Source: Adiantum capillus-veneris (Eukaryota; Streptophyta; Polypodiopsida; Polypodiales; Pteridaceae). From it: a stretch of 64,000 bases of DNA. Numbering within the stretch: the stretch's first letter is position 1; every line of letters begins with the position of its first letter. Below, one piece after another: positions 45,939-57,505 of this stretch. The DNA is taken from the NCBI GenBank assembly GCA_014529385.2, contig CM043946.1, positions 37,212,058 through 37,276,057 on the forward strand, in the 5' to 3' direction. The position numbers and the translations under genes were made by a program. Below the pieces are notes generated by a model that saw only the letters and a program-made list of their open reading frames with translations, ran no database searches and was not told where the DNA came from.

Positions 45939-46643
45939 TTATACTAGGACATAGATTAAAACTTCAAACGGTACATTGCCTTGTACCAAAAGTAAGACAA
46001 ATGGTTGATCTGATGCCAGAACCTCAAAAAACCACTCCCCACCCAGCATGGTGTCAATGACGTGCTGGTAGTGAGCCTTCAAGTCCAGTATTACCTTGAT
46101 TGAGCGTACACGTGTTGGTATGTCTGATCCATCTTGAGGTAGATTGTACTGATTCATGTGAAGATTAGAGGTGCTTAGTCACTGTCCAAGCTTGTGGGAG
46201 AGGGTGGTGTTCTTTCCTGAAACAAACTCAGTAGATCCCTAGTTTCTCTAGTGAGAGTGTGAGCCATTAATGCTTCCGTTATCTGTGCTGCAGCATCAGG
46301 TGCGACTTGAAAACTGACTGTGATAATTATCTCAGTGACTTGAGTTACCCGATTCTCAAAGTAGAATAGTGTTGATTCTCTATTGTGCAGAGCTCCTTCC
46401 ATTTTGTTGTTGTGGGTTGGTTGTAGGTTTCGGACATGGTTTCGACCTTCTCCTTCTTCTTCTTGGCACTTGGCCTATGTATATCCACTGGGTTTGGCGT
46501 GTTGGTTGACTCTCCCACTGCAAATCGATTACCGTTACGCCTGGCACTCGAGCTTCGATGGAGATGTGGAGTTCGTCTAGTTGTGCTTGGAGCTCTTCTT
46601 CTTTTGTCGTCCAGTTAGCAAATCCTGCTAACCATTCATCCAT
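45939..46643 (-). pseudogene. Leader reading frames upstream of gag
   Basis: Three short minus-strand frames lie between the primer-binding region and gag: 46643-46380 (MDEWLAGFANWTTKEEELQ, ending in an Arg-rich stretch), 46402-46175 (RVTQVTEIIITVSF) and 46157-45939. They overlap or abut and might be pieces of one longer leader protein after frameshifts. No family is recognised. The LTR's own TATA lies upstream at 47446-47454. Confidence 0.35.
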
Positions 46644-46715
46644 TCACAATAGTTTAGGGTTTCAGTCTTGTAAATTGTAGGGTTTCATGAAAAGATCCTC
46701 AGTGGGGGCACCAAA

Positions 46716-46922
46716 TGACAGGAGCAAAGCGAACCCCGAACCCCCGACGGCCTCTAAAACACCGGGGACCGAATGGCGCTCCTTGAGCCTGTCATGCTAA
46801 AGCAAACAGGGGGCACCACCTAGCTTCAGCAGCTAGGATGCAAACAACACACCACCATAACAAAGTTTTCATCCAAGAGAGATGGATGCTTGGGAGTAAT
46901 GATGAAGAGGAAGGGAAATGAG

Positions 46923-46974
<52 letters not shown>

Positions 46975-48290
46975 AGGGGGTATGGCGGTTTAGTACTTAG
47001 GCACCACAAAAGGATGGCGAATCGGCACACCCTTCACACATACACAAGCTCACTCCAAACACAAGACTAGGTGGCGATTCCGCACACCTCACATGGGCAA
47101 AACATTCTAGGAAAACATACTCACAAAAACTCAAGCTTTATTTAGAGAATAAGGCCATGAAATGGGGAGCATAGGGTAGGGGAATGAGAACGGAGAGAGT
47201 GGTAGAGCACATGGCGGATAAGTGGGAGTTGATGGCGAAGACTCACATGAGGGTTATGGACATCATCCTTCATTTAGTTGCCCTTCATCTTCCATAGCCC
47301 AAGGGTGTAGAGGTCATGCTTAAGACAAGCATGGTGATTGCGGTGATGGTGATGGTGTGGGTGTGTGTGTGTGCACTAGGCACACACAATGCATAGTGTA
47401 CTCTTTGGTGATGTTGTGTGTGTCTTTAGTGTGATGGTGACCCCTCTTTATATAGGGGAGGAGGGGGGAGAAATTCTAGAATTTAGAAATGAAGAAATCA
47501 TTATCTACATAGGCCATGTGACAGTGGGCCCCACTTGTCTGGTTGTGTGTATATATGCCAGAGCAGCAGTCTCATGAGAGAGAGACTAAGAGAGAGAGAG
47601 ATGGGTTGATGAAAAAAAAGTGAGAGGTGACATGGAGAATAAAGTAATTACAAGAGGGGAGAGAGGGGAGTGTCTTCAGAGGTGAATCTGTGTGCAGATG
47701 TGTGTGAACACAAGAAAAATCAGGTAACCACCCGGTGGGGATGGGTCTGTGGGCACCTTTTTCAGTGAAACTGAGTGTGTGTGAGTATGGGGGAGGTTAT
47801 TTACCTACAAGTCAAGAGACATGGTACCCTTTAGAGAGAGGGGGGGGTATTTGGGTCATGGGATATGATAGGAGAGAGAAAGGGGGTGTGGGGTATACTA
47901 TTTTGGAAGATAGGATAAGTTGCATGTGAGTTAGGGTGCATTATTGGTGAGTTAGAATGCATTATTGGTGAGAGGTGGGGTAGCTTGAGGGGAGAGAGAA
48001 AGGAGAAAGGACAAGGGGAAGAGAGAGGGGGTTGACCTTTTGAGTGGAGGAGAGGAAAAGGGACACACGGCGGGTCAACAATGAAGAAAAAGGAGGCAAG
48101 GTGGGGATGGGCTGCCCCGCAGGCGTGAGGTGGCCTCTTTTACCTTTCTTATATATTTAAATAATCGTACTTTATTTTTTTCTTACTTTTTCCAATGCCT
48201 TTTATCACTCCCTCCCTAAGAGGGGGTTTTCATGGGGTGGGGACGAGAGAAGAGGGGTATGGGAGCTTGGCTTGTGAAAAGCCCCCATCA
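46716..48290 (-). repeat. 5' LTR of the gag-only element (1575 bp)
   Basis: It pairs with 36609-38224. It carries the promoter for the element's minus-strand transcript. Divergence from its sister (several changes in the first 200 bp alone) is clearly greater than that between the nested copia LTRs, in agreement with the nesting order. Confidence 0.92.
47446..47454 (-). promoter_or_regulatory. TATA box in the 5' LTR of the gag-only element
   Basis: On the minus strand this reads TATATAAAG within a short GC-rich context (CCCCTATATAAAGAGGGG). The same sequence is kept in the other LTR at 37379-37387. Confidence 0.6.
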
Positions 48291-48449
48291 ATGGGACCAT
48301 TGAGCAAAAAACCAGAAAGCTGCAAGTATGCCACGTTATGCATGTTGCCCAATTATAGAAGCAGCGGGATAAACCAAACTTCTACAGAAGGATTAACTAA
48401 TATTCTGTGTGGCTTTCTTATCATTGTGATTCTAAGCCTAAACTACCTG

Positions 48450-48875
48450 TAGCCATCCACGCCGGTGTGGATGGCTAGAAGGAGTTTTGAATGTGAAAGT
48501 CTACCTATTTATAAGCTCTCTCTGGAAATATTTAGAGCTGCATAGCTTCTCTTAAAACTATCTGAAGCCATCCATGCCTGCGTGGATGGCTATAAGGAGT
48601 TTCTGGCGACATTGGTTTAGGGGTAGTGATTCATTCTCGCATTGAATTTAATCATTTTTTATGAAGCTCAAAAAGCTCCCTCAAGCTATCCACGCCGACA
48701 TGGATGTCTAGAGGGAATTTCTCAAGATTAAATTTTCTAATTGATCATGCTTTTTTTAGAATTGTTAGCACCCCTCTAGCAATCCACGCCGAGATGGATG
48801 CTTAAGTGGAGATTAATAAGATAAAGTTTTGATTTTTTGAATTGCCTCAAGGCATTCGGGTTGGCATGGATGCCT
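48450..48875. repeat. Series of five spaced palindromes (CCATCCACGCC / GTGGATGG type)
   Basis: Near-perfect palindromes of 26-28 bp occur at 48450-48477, 48566-48591, 48684-48709, 48777-48804 and 48850-48875. Each contains a form of ATCCACGCC followed by its complement TGGATG. Spacing shrinks from about 115 and 118 to 94 and 72 bp. Each is followed by a purine-rich AGAAGGAG / AGAGGGAATTT tail. A sixth left half-site occurs at 36141-36160. Sequence between the units is unrelated. Identity is unknown. Confidence 0.8.
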
Positions 48876-48959
48876 AGAGGGAATTTTAGTGAAGTAAATA
48901 AATTGTTTTTGGTTTTGTTTTGCAAGTCTTCAATTCGTGGATGAGGTTGCAGAGGGAGA

Positions 48960-51900
48960 CAATGAAAATCTAATCTTCTTCTCCAAGATTAGAGAATGGA
49001 GACCTACACCAACATATGGAATGCAAATCCAACCAAGAGCCAAGATTCAATGCCATACTTCTCTCCTCTATTTTCTAATTACTAAGCTAAGCTAAGCTAC
49101 AAGAGTAATTAAGTGAGGAAATACTTCTTTCTCGTAAGAATACTCCTTCTTCCTCTAGATTTACTCTCATACCCCGCTAGCTCTGACCATCTTAGAAGGT
49201 GTGTGAGGTCTTGGATCTGAGACCAACGAGAAATTGATGTTATGTGTTATCACGTGTAAGTTTGGTGCATGAAGTTTCCATTTTCATAGCATCAATGAGT
49301 TTTTACTAAGGAACACAAAGAATTGTATTGTACAAAGTCTATCTTAATGGGAGAAGCTATAATACAAATGCCTAATGGAGGGGGGACCGGTCCATGTAAA
49401 TCCGGTCCTCAATAGTTGTCAATTGTTCTATTTCTCTCCCTCTTTCAAGTAATGTTATGCCAAACTAATTAGGTGTTATGCTAATGTTGCTATCTCCAAC
49501 CAAGCACTCTTTTATGCTCATTAGGAACTTGCTCTTAATGAAATGCTCACTATGTTAAGTTATTTTCCGCTATTTACAAGCTTTATAGACCATTAAATGT
49601 TACGTTGGTATCAGAGCTATCGGTTTCTCTTTTCTTGCTCAAGAAGGGAGGTCCTTAAGCTTGCTACAAACGGTTGGTATTATTAATTGCATGAGGGTAA
49701 GTAGAATAGGGATTTTATATCCTTGAGGTGTGCCTGCTTCCTGCAGTTAACGGGGTATCACCATCAAGAGCTATGGTCTTAATAATGGTGTCCCAAGGGG
49801 CTTGCCTACTGCTTAACCATTATTGAGCTATTATAAGCTTGACAGGAACCGGTGCCGACTGGGCTATGATAAACCCTATCTTCTATTCCGTGCAATTAAT
49901 TATATTCCGAGCCATGAGTATAGATACTTGAGTGCTTATCTTTGAAAGTAAAAAGAAGTAGCAACTAGGGCTTGAAGTGCCAAAGTATAAGTAAAAATTT
50001 ACACCTAAAACTTAGTTAGAATGTTGGACAATAGTAGAAAGAGTGAAATTAATGTTGATGGCTTTGATTTTGCTAATGGTCAAGCTACTAATGATGCCCC
50101 TATGCTTGTGAACTATCTTCTTACTAGGCTTTATCTGAAGATATGGTGGAGTATGTCAACTCCCAAAGGCCTCGCACTATTTCAGCGGTCATACACCATA
50201 CTATGGTGGCTTCACGAATCCACTTCCAACAAGGGGCTAAGAAAAATCTTAAGCCCATGGAAAGCAAAGACCATAATGAGCCTAAGGGGAAGGACCATGT
50301 CCAAAAGTTTTGGGCAACTTCAACAACAACAAAGCTAAGGAGAAGGGAGTCTAAAAAGGTAAAAATAGACTCTCTCCTGAAGAGCTAGAGCGTTATCGCA
50401 AGGATAACTGTTGTTTCAAATGTGGGGAGCAAGGGCATGACTATCGTGCTTGCCCACAAAAGAACACACGCAATGAACCTCCTAGAGCTTCCATAATTGA
50501 AGTTCAAGAAGAAGATGCTCATCGCAAAGGATCTCCTCTATGCCATGCTTGGGGAAAGGTAAGAGAACATGATGATTTTATTCTCTTCGACAATGTCTCT
50601 ACTCACAATTTCATATCCATGGAGTTGGCCACTAAGCAAGGCATCCAAGCCTTTGATATGGGAAATACCCTACCAACTGATGGTGCTTTCAAGGGAGAAG
50701 AAGTCCCAGTTACCCCCCTAATTGGGAAATTGAGGCTTCATGTCCAAAGTTATGTGGACAAAGAGGATTTCTTCATCTCTCCCCTTAAGCATGAGGATGT
50801 AATCCTAGAAGCACCATGGTGATCGCATGGCGGCCAACATCAAGTTTCCTGAAAGGCAAATTTAGTTTAAGTACAGGGACAAAGACATGTACATATATGC
50901 TAACGAGTCAGGTAACACTATACCTCTTGTACATAAGCAAGCTTTTGATAAGTCAATAAAGAGCTCTATTTTCGTGTACATGATATTTGTAAAAGACTCT
51001 CAAAATGAACCTAATGTTTTGTCAAAAAAAATTAAAGGGAATCAAAAGAATTAGGGTTATCCAATTTCCTTAATGAATTCCAATATGTTTTTATTGACGA
51101 CATCCCTAATGAATTGCCTCCAAAACGAGGGGATGATGACCATGCAATTGAGATTCTTCCAGGAAGCTCACCGCCTAATAAACCTCCTTATCGAGTTTCT
51201 CAAGCTCAACAAGAGGAAATTATGCGACAAGTGCATGAGTTGGTTGAGAAAGGAATGGTTAGGCCTAGTTCATCTCCATTTTTTTCACCAGTTTTATTAG
51301 TTCAAAAGAAAGATGGCACATATCATATGTGTGTCAACTATAGAGCACTAATTAGGATCACTATCAAAAATAGGTTCCCCATTCTTCGGGTAGAAGACCT
51401 ATTTGATAAGCTACAAGGATCGACCTGATTTAGTAGGATTGACCTAAAAAGTGGCTATCACCAAATAAGGGTTGGTTATCAAGACATTGTAAAGACTGCA
51501 TTTTGCACTACATTTGGTCTCTACCATTTCATTGTCATGCCTTTTGGCTTGACCAATGCACCAGCTACATTTAATGACATGATGGAGAATCTCTTTAGGC
51601 CTCACCACAGTTACACTGAAATGTTCTTTGATGATATAATCATCTACTCCAATTCCTTGGACGAACACAAACGGCACCTCCAGGTAATTTTTCAAGTTTT
51701 GCGAGAGAATAAGATTTACATAAATCAAAATAAAAGTGATTTTTTCTTACATTAGATACAGTATTTAGGTCATATTATATCTAAAGATGGCATCCAAATG
51801 GATCCATCAAAGTTAGAAGTAATAAAAGCATGGCCTAACCCAAAGAATCTGCATGAATTAAGAAGCTTTATAGATATGTGTGCATACTATAGACGCTTCA

Positions 51901-52110
51901 TAGAAAAATTCTCACTCATAGCAGGACCATTGCATGACCTAACAAAAAAGAACATTAAGTATGCATGGATGGACTACCAAGGAGAACACTGCTTTTGAAA
52001 AGCTTAAAGAGAAGCTTATCTCTCAGCCTGTGCTTACACTATTGGATCTCTCAAAGCCATTTAAGGTCCAATGCAATGCTTGTGGTGGTTGCCTTGGACC
52101 CGTGCTGCTC
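48960..52110 (+). mobile_element. Ty3-gypsy element 1, broken and 3'-truncated
   Basis: An LTR/leader region (48960-49605) ends just before TGGTATCAGAGC at 49606-49617. A gag remnant with a large internal deletion follows, then zinc knuckle, protease, RT and the start of RNase H, where it ends near 52110. The leader matches element 2 (53155-53798) in motif order, including GGAATGCAAATCCAA and GGGGGGACCGG. No integrase and no 3' LTR are visible. From 52110 to 53155 I see no gene, only a repeated GGGTTGCTTCATTAAAGCC. Confidence 0.8.
50021..52110 (+). pseudogene. Gypsy element 1 gag-pol remnant
   Basis: Gag N-terminus (NDAPMLVNYLLTRL) is fused by deletion to its C-terminus (EYVNSQRPRTIS...). 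A zinc knuckle CFKCGEQGHDYRAC leads into the protease LFDNVSTHNFIS, where the usual DxGxT glycine is V. From about 50400 one frame runs to 51998 with stops after EAPW (50820), a cluster in 50850-51060 and at 51426 and 51753. RT motifs are clear: RVSQAQQEEIMRQVHELVEKG, FSRIDLKSGYHQIR, MPFGLTNAPATF and FFDDIIIYS with both aspartates intact. After a frame change at about 51990, FEKLKEKLISQPVL starts RNase H and then breaks off. Confidence 0.85.
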
Positions 52111-53154
52111 TAGGTTGCTTCATTAAAGCCTCTGACCATTAGATAAAAAGTCTCAGCACGGGACCAAGAAGTGAGAGAAGTTAACATCTCTCTAAAGGTC
52201 CAATAGGAGACAGCTTACCAAAGAGAAATGTGCATGTAATGGAGCTCAAGGACCTGATGGGTTGCTTCATTAAAGCCTCCAAAGGTAAGTGTTTCAAGTC
52301 CTTAAGGCTAGGACCATTAGATAAGAAGTGGAGAACACCGTGAGCTATAATTTAGCATTTCCTATAATTAAGAAAATTCTCCTTAATTATGGAATGCACC
52401 TTTGACTTTGTCAATATGCTCACTATAGACTAAGTATGTGGTCTAGAGTACAAGGAGCCTACCAAAAGCACATTATTTTTCTCGTCCCAAATTAATAGGT
52501 AGCAGCTACCCCAAGGCGACCGCATAGCTTTCCCTAGTTTATGGCTAAAAGATGGTCTTAATAATTTATTTTATAACTCTATGTCTATAGTTCAATTAAA
52601 ATACTATGGTCATACTAAGGTTTAAGGATAATTCCACGTAGGCATGCCATGTCAGTGTGCCACATAGGATTATCACATGGGCAAGCATGGAGCTCACATG
52701 GGCTTAAGGAGTCTTCGAGAAGATAAGGAGAGTCATTTGGATCTAAAGGGGAAGTCTTGACTAAGGCACATAGCCTCACTCACTTGCTATAAGGCCTCCA
52801 TAGGCTATCCAATAGGAATAAGGCATGTAAAGGGCAAGGCATGGCCTTGAAGTCAAGGTATCCAATGAAGGTAAGAGAGAGAGGGAAGTGAGACGCTAGA
52901 GAACCAAAAGGGAGGGCGTGGATGAGCCTCAAGACAATCCAAGAGAGGGAAAATTTGACCCCTTATGTGTGTGTGTGAGGAAGAGTAGGCAAAAGCATTC
53001 TCATTGGCCCTCACTCACAAGGCACATGCTAGAGCAAGCCCCTCACACAAAACCAATGCATCTAGTGTATTTTCATTCATTCGTCAAGGCATGAGCAAGG
53101 AGTGCTCTCTTCTCTCTCACACTCCCATTGTGAGGAAGACAAAGTGCCAAGCTT

Positions 53155-55090
53155 TAATGGAAAGCTTGAGCTCCTTCTCCAAGCTTGAGAAGTAGAGAGC
53201 CTACATCAACAACTCTTGTATATGGAATGCAAATCCAAGCAAGAGACATGCTAAAGCACGCTCATCTTCTCTCCATCTTCGTTACTATGCTATGCTAAGC
53301 TCTATGAGTAATATATGGAGAAGAATACTTCTTTCTCGTATGAATACTTCTTCTTCCCTCAATCTACCTCATTCCCTGCTAGCTCTCTCCACCTTTGAAG
53401 GTGTCCAAGGTCTTGGGACGGAGGGTTGGGTTATGTTAAGTTGTAGAAAGAAGAATGTTGTGATGCATGAGGTTTCTATCTTCATGGCATCTAAGTTGTC
53501 TTAAGGAACACAAAGCTTGTATTGTAAACAAGACTCTCTTCATGGGGGTTCCTATAATACAAAAGCCTTTTGAAGGGGGGACCGGCTCCAAGTAAATTCG
53601 GTCCTCAACTGTTGTCAATCTATCTTTCTCTCTCTTTTTCAAGTTATTGTTCATGCCATGCTAGATAGTGGTGTAGATCATGATGCTATCTCTAGCCAAG
53701 CAATTTCTCTATGTGCTTAAGGAATTTGCTTAATGTAAAGGTCCCTAAGTCATGCTATTTTCTGCTAGTTACAAAGAATATGTTCAATTTTGTTACATTG
53801 GTATCAGAGCATTATGTTTCTCTTTTCTTGCTTAAGAAGGGAGGTCCTAGAGCAGTTCACGACGGTTGGAATTGATTTTTGCAACACGAAGTAGCATTTA
53901 CACAATCTAGCAACATGGCTGAAATAATTAAGAGAGTAGAATTAGTGTAGATGACTTTGATTTTGCACACGATGGTGCAACTAATGATGCTCCTATGCTT
54001 GTGAATTTTCTTGTCTCCAGTCTACAACAAGCAACGGGTAATCCTGCTCTACACGTTGAAGTGCAAGCTCAACTTCAAGCTAGCACATTACCCATAATTC
54101 CCCAAGATGAAAGAATTTCTGAGAGGCCTCATGGTGAGACTTCCAAAAGAGGTATTCTTGCGGGAAAAGGAGAGAAAAGCCGGTTGGTATCCCATGAGCA
54201 AAGAGGCAAGGAATTGCCTCCTCAAAGTCATGAGAGTACACATGAGGATAAATATCCAATGGAAGATGAGGAACACACTTCTAATTCTTCTGATGATGAG
54301 GATGTAGCTCCTCGACAACGGAGGTCTCAAAGGTCACAATCACCACCGAAAAGAAAGAGATCTCCACCTCCTCGTCAAGACAGGAAGAGGGAAAGGAAAG
54401 ATAGATGGAAGCAACCATTTTGTGCTGGTCTTTCCGAGGATATGGCTGAGTATGTCAACTCCCAAGAGCCAAAGACCATCTCTACAGTTATTCACCACAC
54501 TCTGGTTGCTCCTCACATCAATTTCCAACAAGGGGCTAAGAAGAATTTTAAGCCCATGGATACAAAGGATCAAGGCGAGCACAAAAGGAAGAACAATGCA
54601 ACAAATGCTTCCAAGAGCAGCCCTGACAACTACAACAACAAGACTAAGGAGAAAGGAGTCTACAAAGGTAAGAATCGACTCTCTCCTGAAGAGCTTGAGT
54701 GTTATCGTAAAGATAACAAATGCTCTAATTGCGGAGAACAAGGGCACTCCTATTAAAAATGTCCACAAAGAAAAGCTAGAAACAATGAACAACCTAGAGC
54801 CGCCCTGGTTGAGGCTCCACAAGAGGCTGCTCAATGCAAAGGGGTACCCACTTTCTGACACTTGGGGAAAGGTAAGAGAGCATGATGCTCTTTTTCTCTT
54901 TGATAATGGTTCCACCCACAATTTCATCTCTATGGAGCTAGTTGAAAAGCTAGGAGTGCTACCAAAATGTATGAGTGTGATGAACATACCAACACCTTCC
55001 ACTTGTAATATTCACACTCTAGAAACAAAACAATTATTCCCTAAAGTAAGAAGCACCCATATTGAGGGTCGTAATTCCGTGATAAGGTAG
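53155..55090 (+). mobile_element. Ty3-gypsy element 2, broken, truncated at copy C
   Basis: This is a relative of element 1. The LTR/leader (53155-53798), primer-binding site TGGTATCAGAGC (53799-53810), gag and protease are present. Homology to pol stops near 55090 where duplication-unit sequence takes over. Its last 190 bp (from about 54896) are shared with the A/B junction at 6705. Confidence 0.8.
53995..54775 (+). pseudogene. Gypsy element 2 gag remnant
   Basis: A 253-codon frame reads from NDAPMLVNFLVSSLQQA through an acidic and then Arg/Ser-rich linker (DDEDVAPRQRRSQRS), AEYVNSQEPKTISTVIHH and a Lys/Asn-rich stretch to the zinc knuckle CSNCGEQGHSY. There TAA replaces the residue before KC. 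The capsid core is missing. After one frame change the protease LFLFDNGSTHNFIS follows at about 54892-54945 and ends near 55089. Confidence 0.8.
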
Positions 55091-55493
55091 GTAGAGGACA
55101 ACCACCACCAAAAGCACACTATTATATGTACATGACACCATCCATTTCCATCATCCAATGCCATGTTGGTAAGTCCTCTAGAAAACGTTATTAATTTTTT
55201 CATGGAAAAAAAAAGGCCTGCTAACTCTATCATTCACACCAATAGGATGCAAGCAACTTCCTAGATGTTAACAATGAGACTAGATCAAGTTGTAACAAAA
55301 TTGCTAGCTTGAGATAAGTGTATTGCGAGAGTTGGACCGTAGAGTAGTGCAACTGTAGAGTGGTAATATAACACTAGACAATATAGTAGGAGCTAGTCTT
55401 GGTGATGAATACACAAATCGTGGCTCTTTAAACAATATTGGGAGTGTTTTTTTTATAGGTTTCCACATCCCAATGTGACTTCCTTGAGTACAA

Positions 55494-55961
55494 TCAATAG
55501 TGGGTAAGCACATCCGAATGAGGTAGACAGTCAAACACACTCATTGCTTCTAATATACTAGCATGTTTTCTATACATGTCCATGGTGTTGCTCCCATAAT
55601 TCAAATCCATTTCTAAATTGACATTGATGACAAGATCATGAAGGATCCTTACTTGGGCAAATGTGAAAGCAACTCTACAAGGATTTCCATCCCAAGGCAA
55701 GCAATTCGAGAAGGGGAAGGAATTGTTATGAGTGATAAAAAGTCTTTTTCTATACACAAAATATTTAATTGAATATTCTTGTATGCTTGCGGGTGACAAA
55801 CTCCTCTCATCTATCAAAGTTTCTCTCCTTCTTACCTTTTTAGATGAGGCATGTAGGCACCTGTTTTTCCCCTTGCAAAGCTTAAATTTCTCAAAATAAA
55901 GCCTCCTCCAATATAGATTGTGAGTCTCTTGCGAGGTACCATTGGCAAGCATGAATAACAA
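55494..55961 (-). CDS. Conserved minus-strand frame in unit, copy C, unknown function
   Basis: Counterpart of 7471-7911 with 155 codons. It extends nine residues beyond the copy B stop because the B end lies in the private 111-bp duplication. It keeps SIQEYSIKYFVYRKRLFI, SNCLPWDGNPCRVAF and HASILEAMSVFDCL. No family is recognised; it may be a gene fragment carried by the unit. Confidence 0.35.
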   Translation of the reverse strand: MLFMLANGTSQETHNLYWRRLYFEKFKLCKGKNRCLHASSKKVRRRETLIDERSLSPASIQEYSIKYFVYRKRLFITHNNSFPFSNCLPWDGNPCRVAFTFAQVRILHDLVINVNLEMDLNYGSNTMDMYRKHASILEAMSVFDCLPHSDVLTHY

Positions 55962-57025
55962 GAGAAGAGGAACCGGAAGGCTTATGGGTTATGATGAGAC
56001 AATGGATGTGCTAGGATTAGATTGGCAAGAGTATAGATTCAAGAAGCAAGAATCATAGAGAAGATCACCTGAGGAAAGAGACTGAGAAGTATAGAGCTTC
56101 CAATCAAGAAATAACATAGAAATTTTCAATGATGGTGGAAGGATGCGATAACATTATAAAGGAGGAAGTCTATTGACTTCGAAATAAGCTGAAGAAGTTT
56201 GAGAGGAATATACCCCTATCTCATAGCTAGAGGCTTCGTGCGTTTACGGCTACTCAACAACCTTCTCGACAACGTGTTAATCCTCTAACGTTGACGTTCC
56301 TACTAGTTGGTCGGTTACAAGGCTGCCAAGTAAATGGTCGTAATGCCTCTAGTGGTGGTAAGAGGGGTCAACCAACTTATAGGCACATTTGAGAAACTTT
56401 GTTAAGTTGCAAAGGGTTGTTGTTGAGCTAGCACACGAGGAGCTTTACTCATTCGGTGGGCCAGTCATGAGTGTTGACTAGTTCAAATGGAACTTTGGCT
56501 AACGTGATTTTTTTTTGAAAAGCATAAGGCTCTCGCAATTGTTGCGGCCCAGGAAGTGTAGGTAAGCTGAGCATTGAGAAAATCCCCGGTCGCAAACCCC
56601 TGTCATCATAGATTTTGACCATTGTTGGGTAACAAAGAGTGATGCTCCTTTCTTTAGAACTTGGAAATCAATCTAAGTTTGTTGGTGGTCTTAGAGTAAT
56701 TGGCTCGGAAACCTGGCTTACTTATAATTAGAAAGTATGTGAAAAGTTGGAGGGACTAGTTGGAAGAGCGCTCCAAAGTTTGGGATGATTGGGTGGAGGC
56801 TTGCAACTCCCTTTAACTTAAACCCTACATGTGAAAAATATTCATAAAAACAAAACCCTACATGTGAAAAATACCTTTCTTGATGGGAAAAAATTAAATG
56901 CCTAATAATGGGGCCTTGCGTCCACTCCAATCATGTATAGCCGGAGCCGTGTGAATCGCATGGCAGTGTGAAGGTGAAGCGTCGCTATATTATTTGGGTA
57001 ATCGGGAATCAATTCTAGGGGCCAG

Positions 57026-57505
57026 CCTCGTCACTATATGGCACGGCTCTGGGACAGAGGGGATCTAGGGCCCAAATTTGGGGTGCGAGGGGGCTGTAAT
57101 CTCCGTCATCGGATCACAAAGTGAACTAGGGGTGAAATAGGGGTGGCTGAACTAGGGTTGAACTGAGGGTGAACTAGGGGGGAGTAAGCTAGGGGTGGGT
57201 GAACTGGGGGTAAACTAGGGGTGCCTAAACTAGGGTATGATCATTGGGCATGCCAACATGGACAGCGACGTGCGCTAACGTGGTGGTAAGGCATTCGTGT
57301 GGCAACCGAGACGTCCCAGGTTCGACCCACACCCCACGAGGCGGGTGAACTAAGAGTGAACTTGGGGCGCCATTTTTGCCCCGATTTCACCCCTAGTTCA
57401 CACCAGTTCACTGCGTGATCCAACGACCGAGATTAAAACCTCCTCGCGCCCCCAAATTTGGGCCCTAGATCCCCCTGGCCAGAGCCGTGCCATATAGTGA
57501 CGAGG
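57026..57505. mobile_element. Mutator-type MITE with long inverted repeats, only in copy C (480 bp)
   Basis: The ends start CCTCGTCACTATATGGCACG and are exact complements over 27 bp. Imperfect pairing continues for more than 100 bp through GATCTAGGGCCCAAATTTGG. The 9-bp AGGGGCCAG flanks both sides (57017-57025 and 57506-57514). Copies A (about 1300) and B (about 8930) have the empty site. Short GAACTAGGGGTG repeats fill the interior next to a tRNA-like segment. It lies 280 bp upstream of the intact small gene's TATA box. Confidence 0.9.
57270..57330 (+). other. tRNA-like Pol III promoter segment (SINE-like) within the MITE
   Basis: GTGCGCTAACGTGGTGG resembles an A box. GGTTCGACCC at 57319-57328 fits the B-box consensus, about 40 bp further on, as in tRNA-derived SINE heads. 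There is no cloverleaf or CCA-ready acceptor, so this is not a working tRNA gene. Confidence 0.5.

Larger units (their letters stand above)
36609..48290 (-). mobile_element. Gag-only LTR retrotransposon (TR-GAG-like), split by a copia element
   Basis: Two long direct repeats, 36609-38224 and 46716-48290, start TGAC and end ATCA on the plus strand (TGAT...GTCA in the element's own direction). ATGG flanks both outer ends (36605-36608 and 48291-48294). Next to the right LTR, in minus orientation, TGGTGCCCCCACTG is a primer-binding-like site two bases inside. Excluding the nested copia, the interior is only 3.3 kb and encodes gag plus a second membrane-type frame. No protease, RT, RNase H or integrase is visible. 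This matches non-autonomous elements with a gag frame only, which depend on enzymes from other elements. Confidence 0.85.

Noticed and set aside
48450-48875. CRISPR-like array of regularly spaced palindromes
   Set aside because: Only five units, variable spacing of 72-118 bp, poorly conserved repeats and a plant nuclear setting. Not a CRISPR.
51610-51660. Element 1 as an active gypsy retrotransposon because its RT keeps FFDD
   Set aside because: Stops, a gag deletion, a damaged protease motif and absence of integrase and 3' LTR make it inactive.
57270-57330. A tRNA gene
   Set aside because: Box-like promoter motifs are present, but no cloverleaf arms or anticodon stem could be formed.
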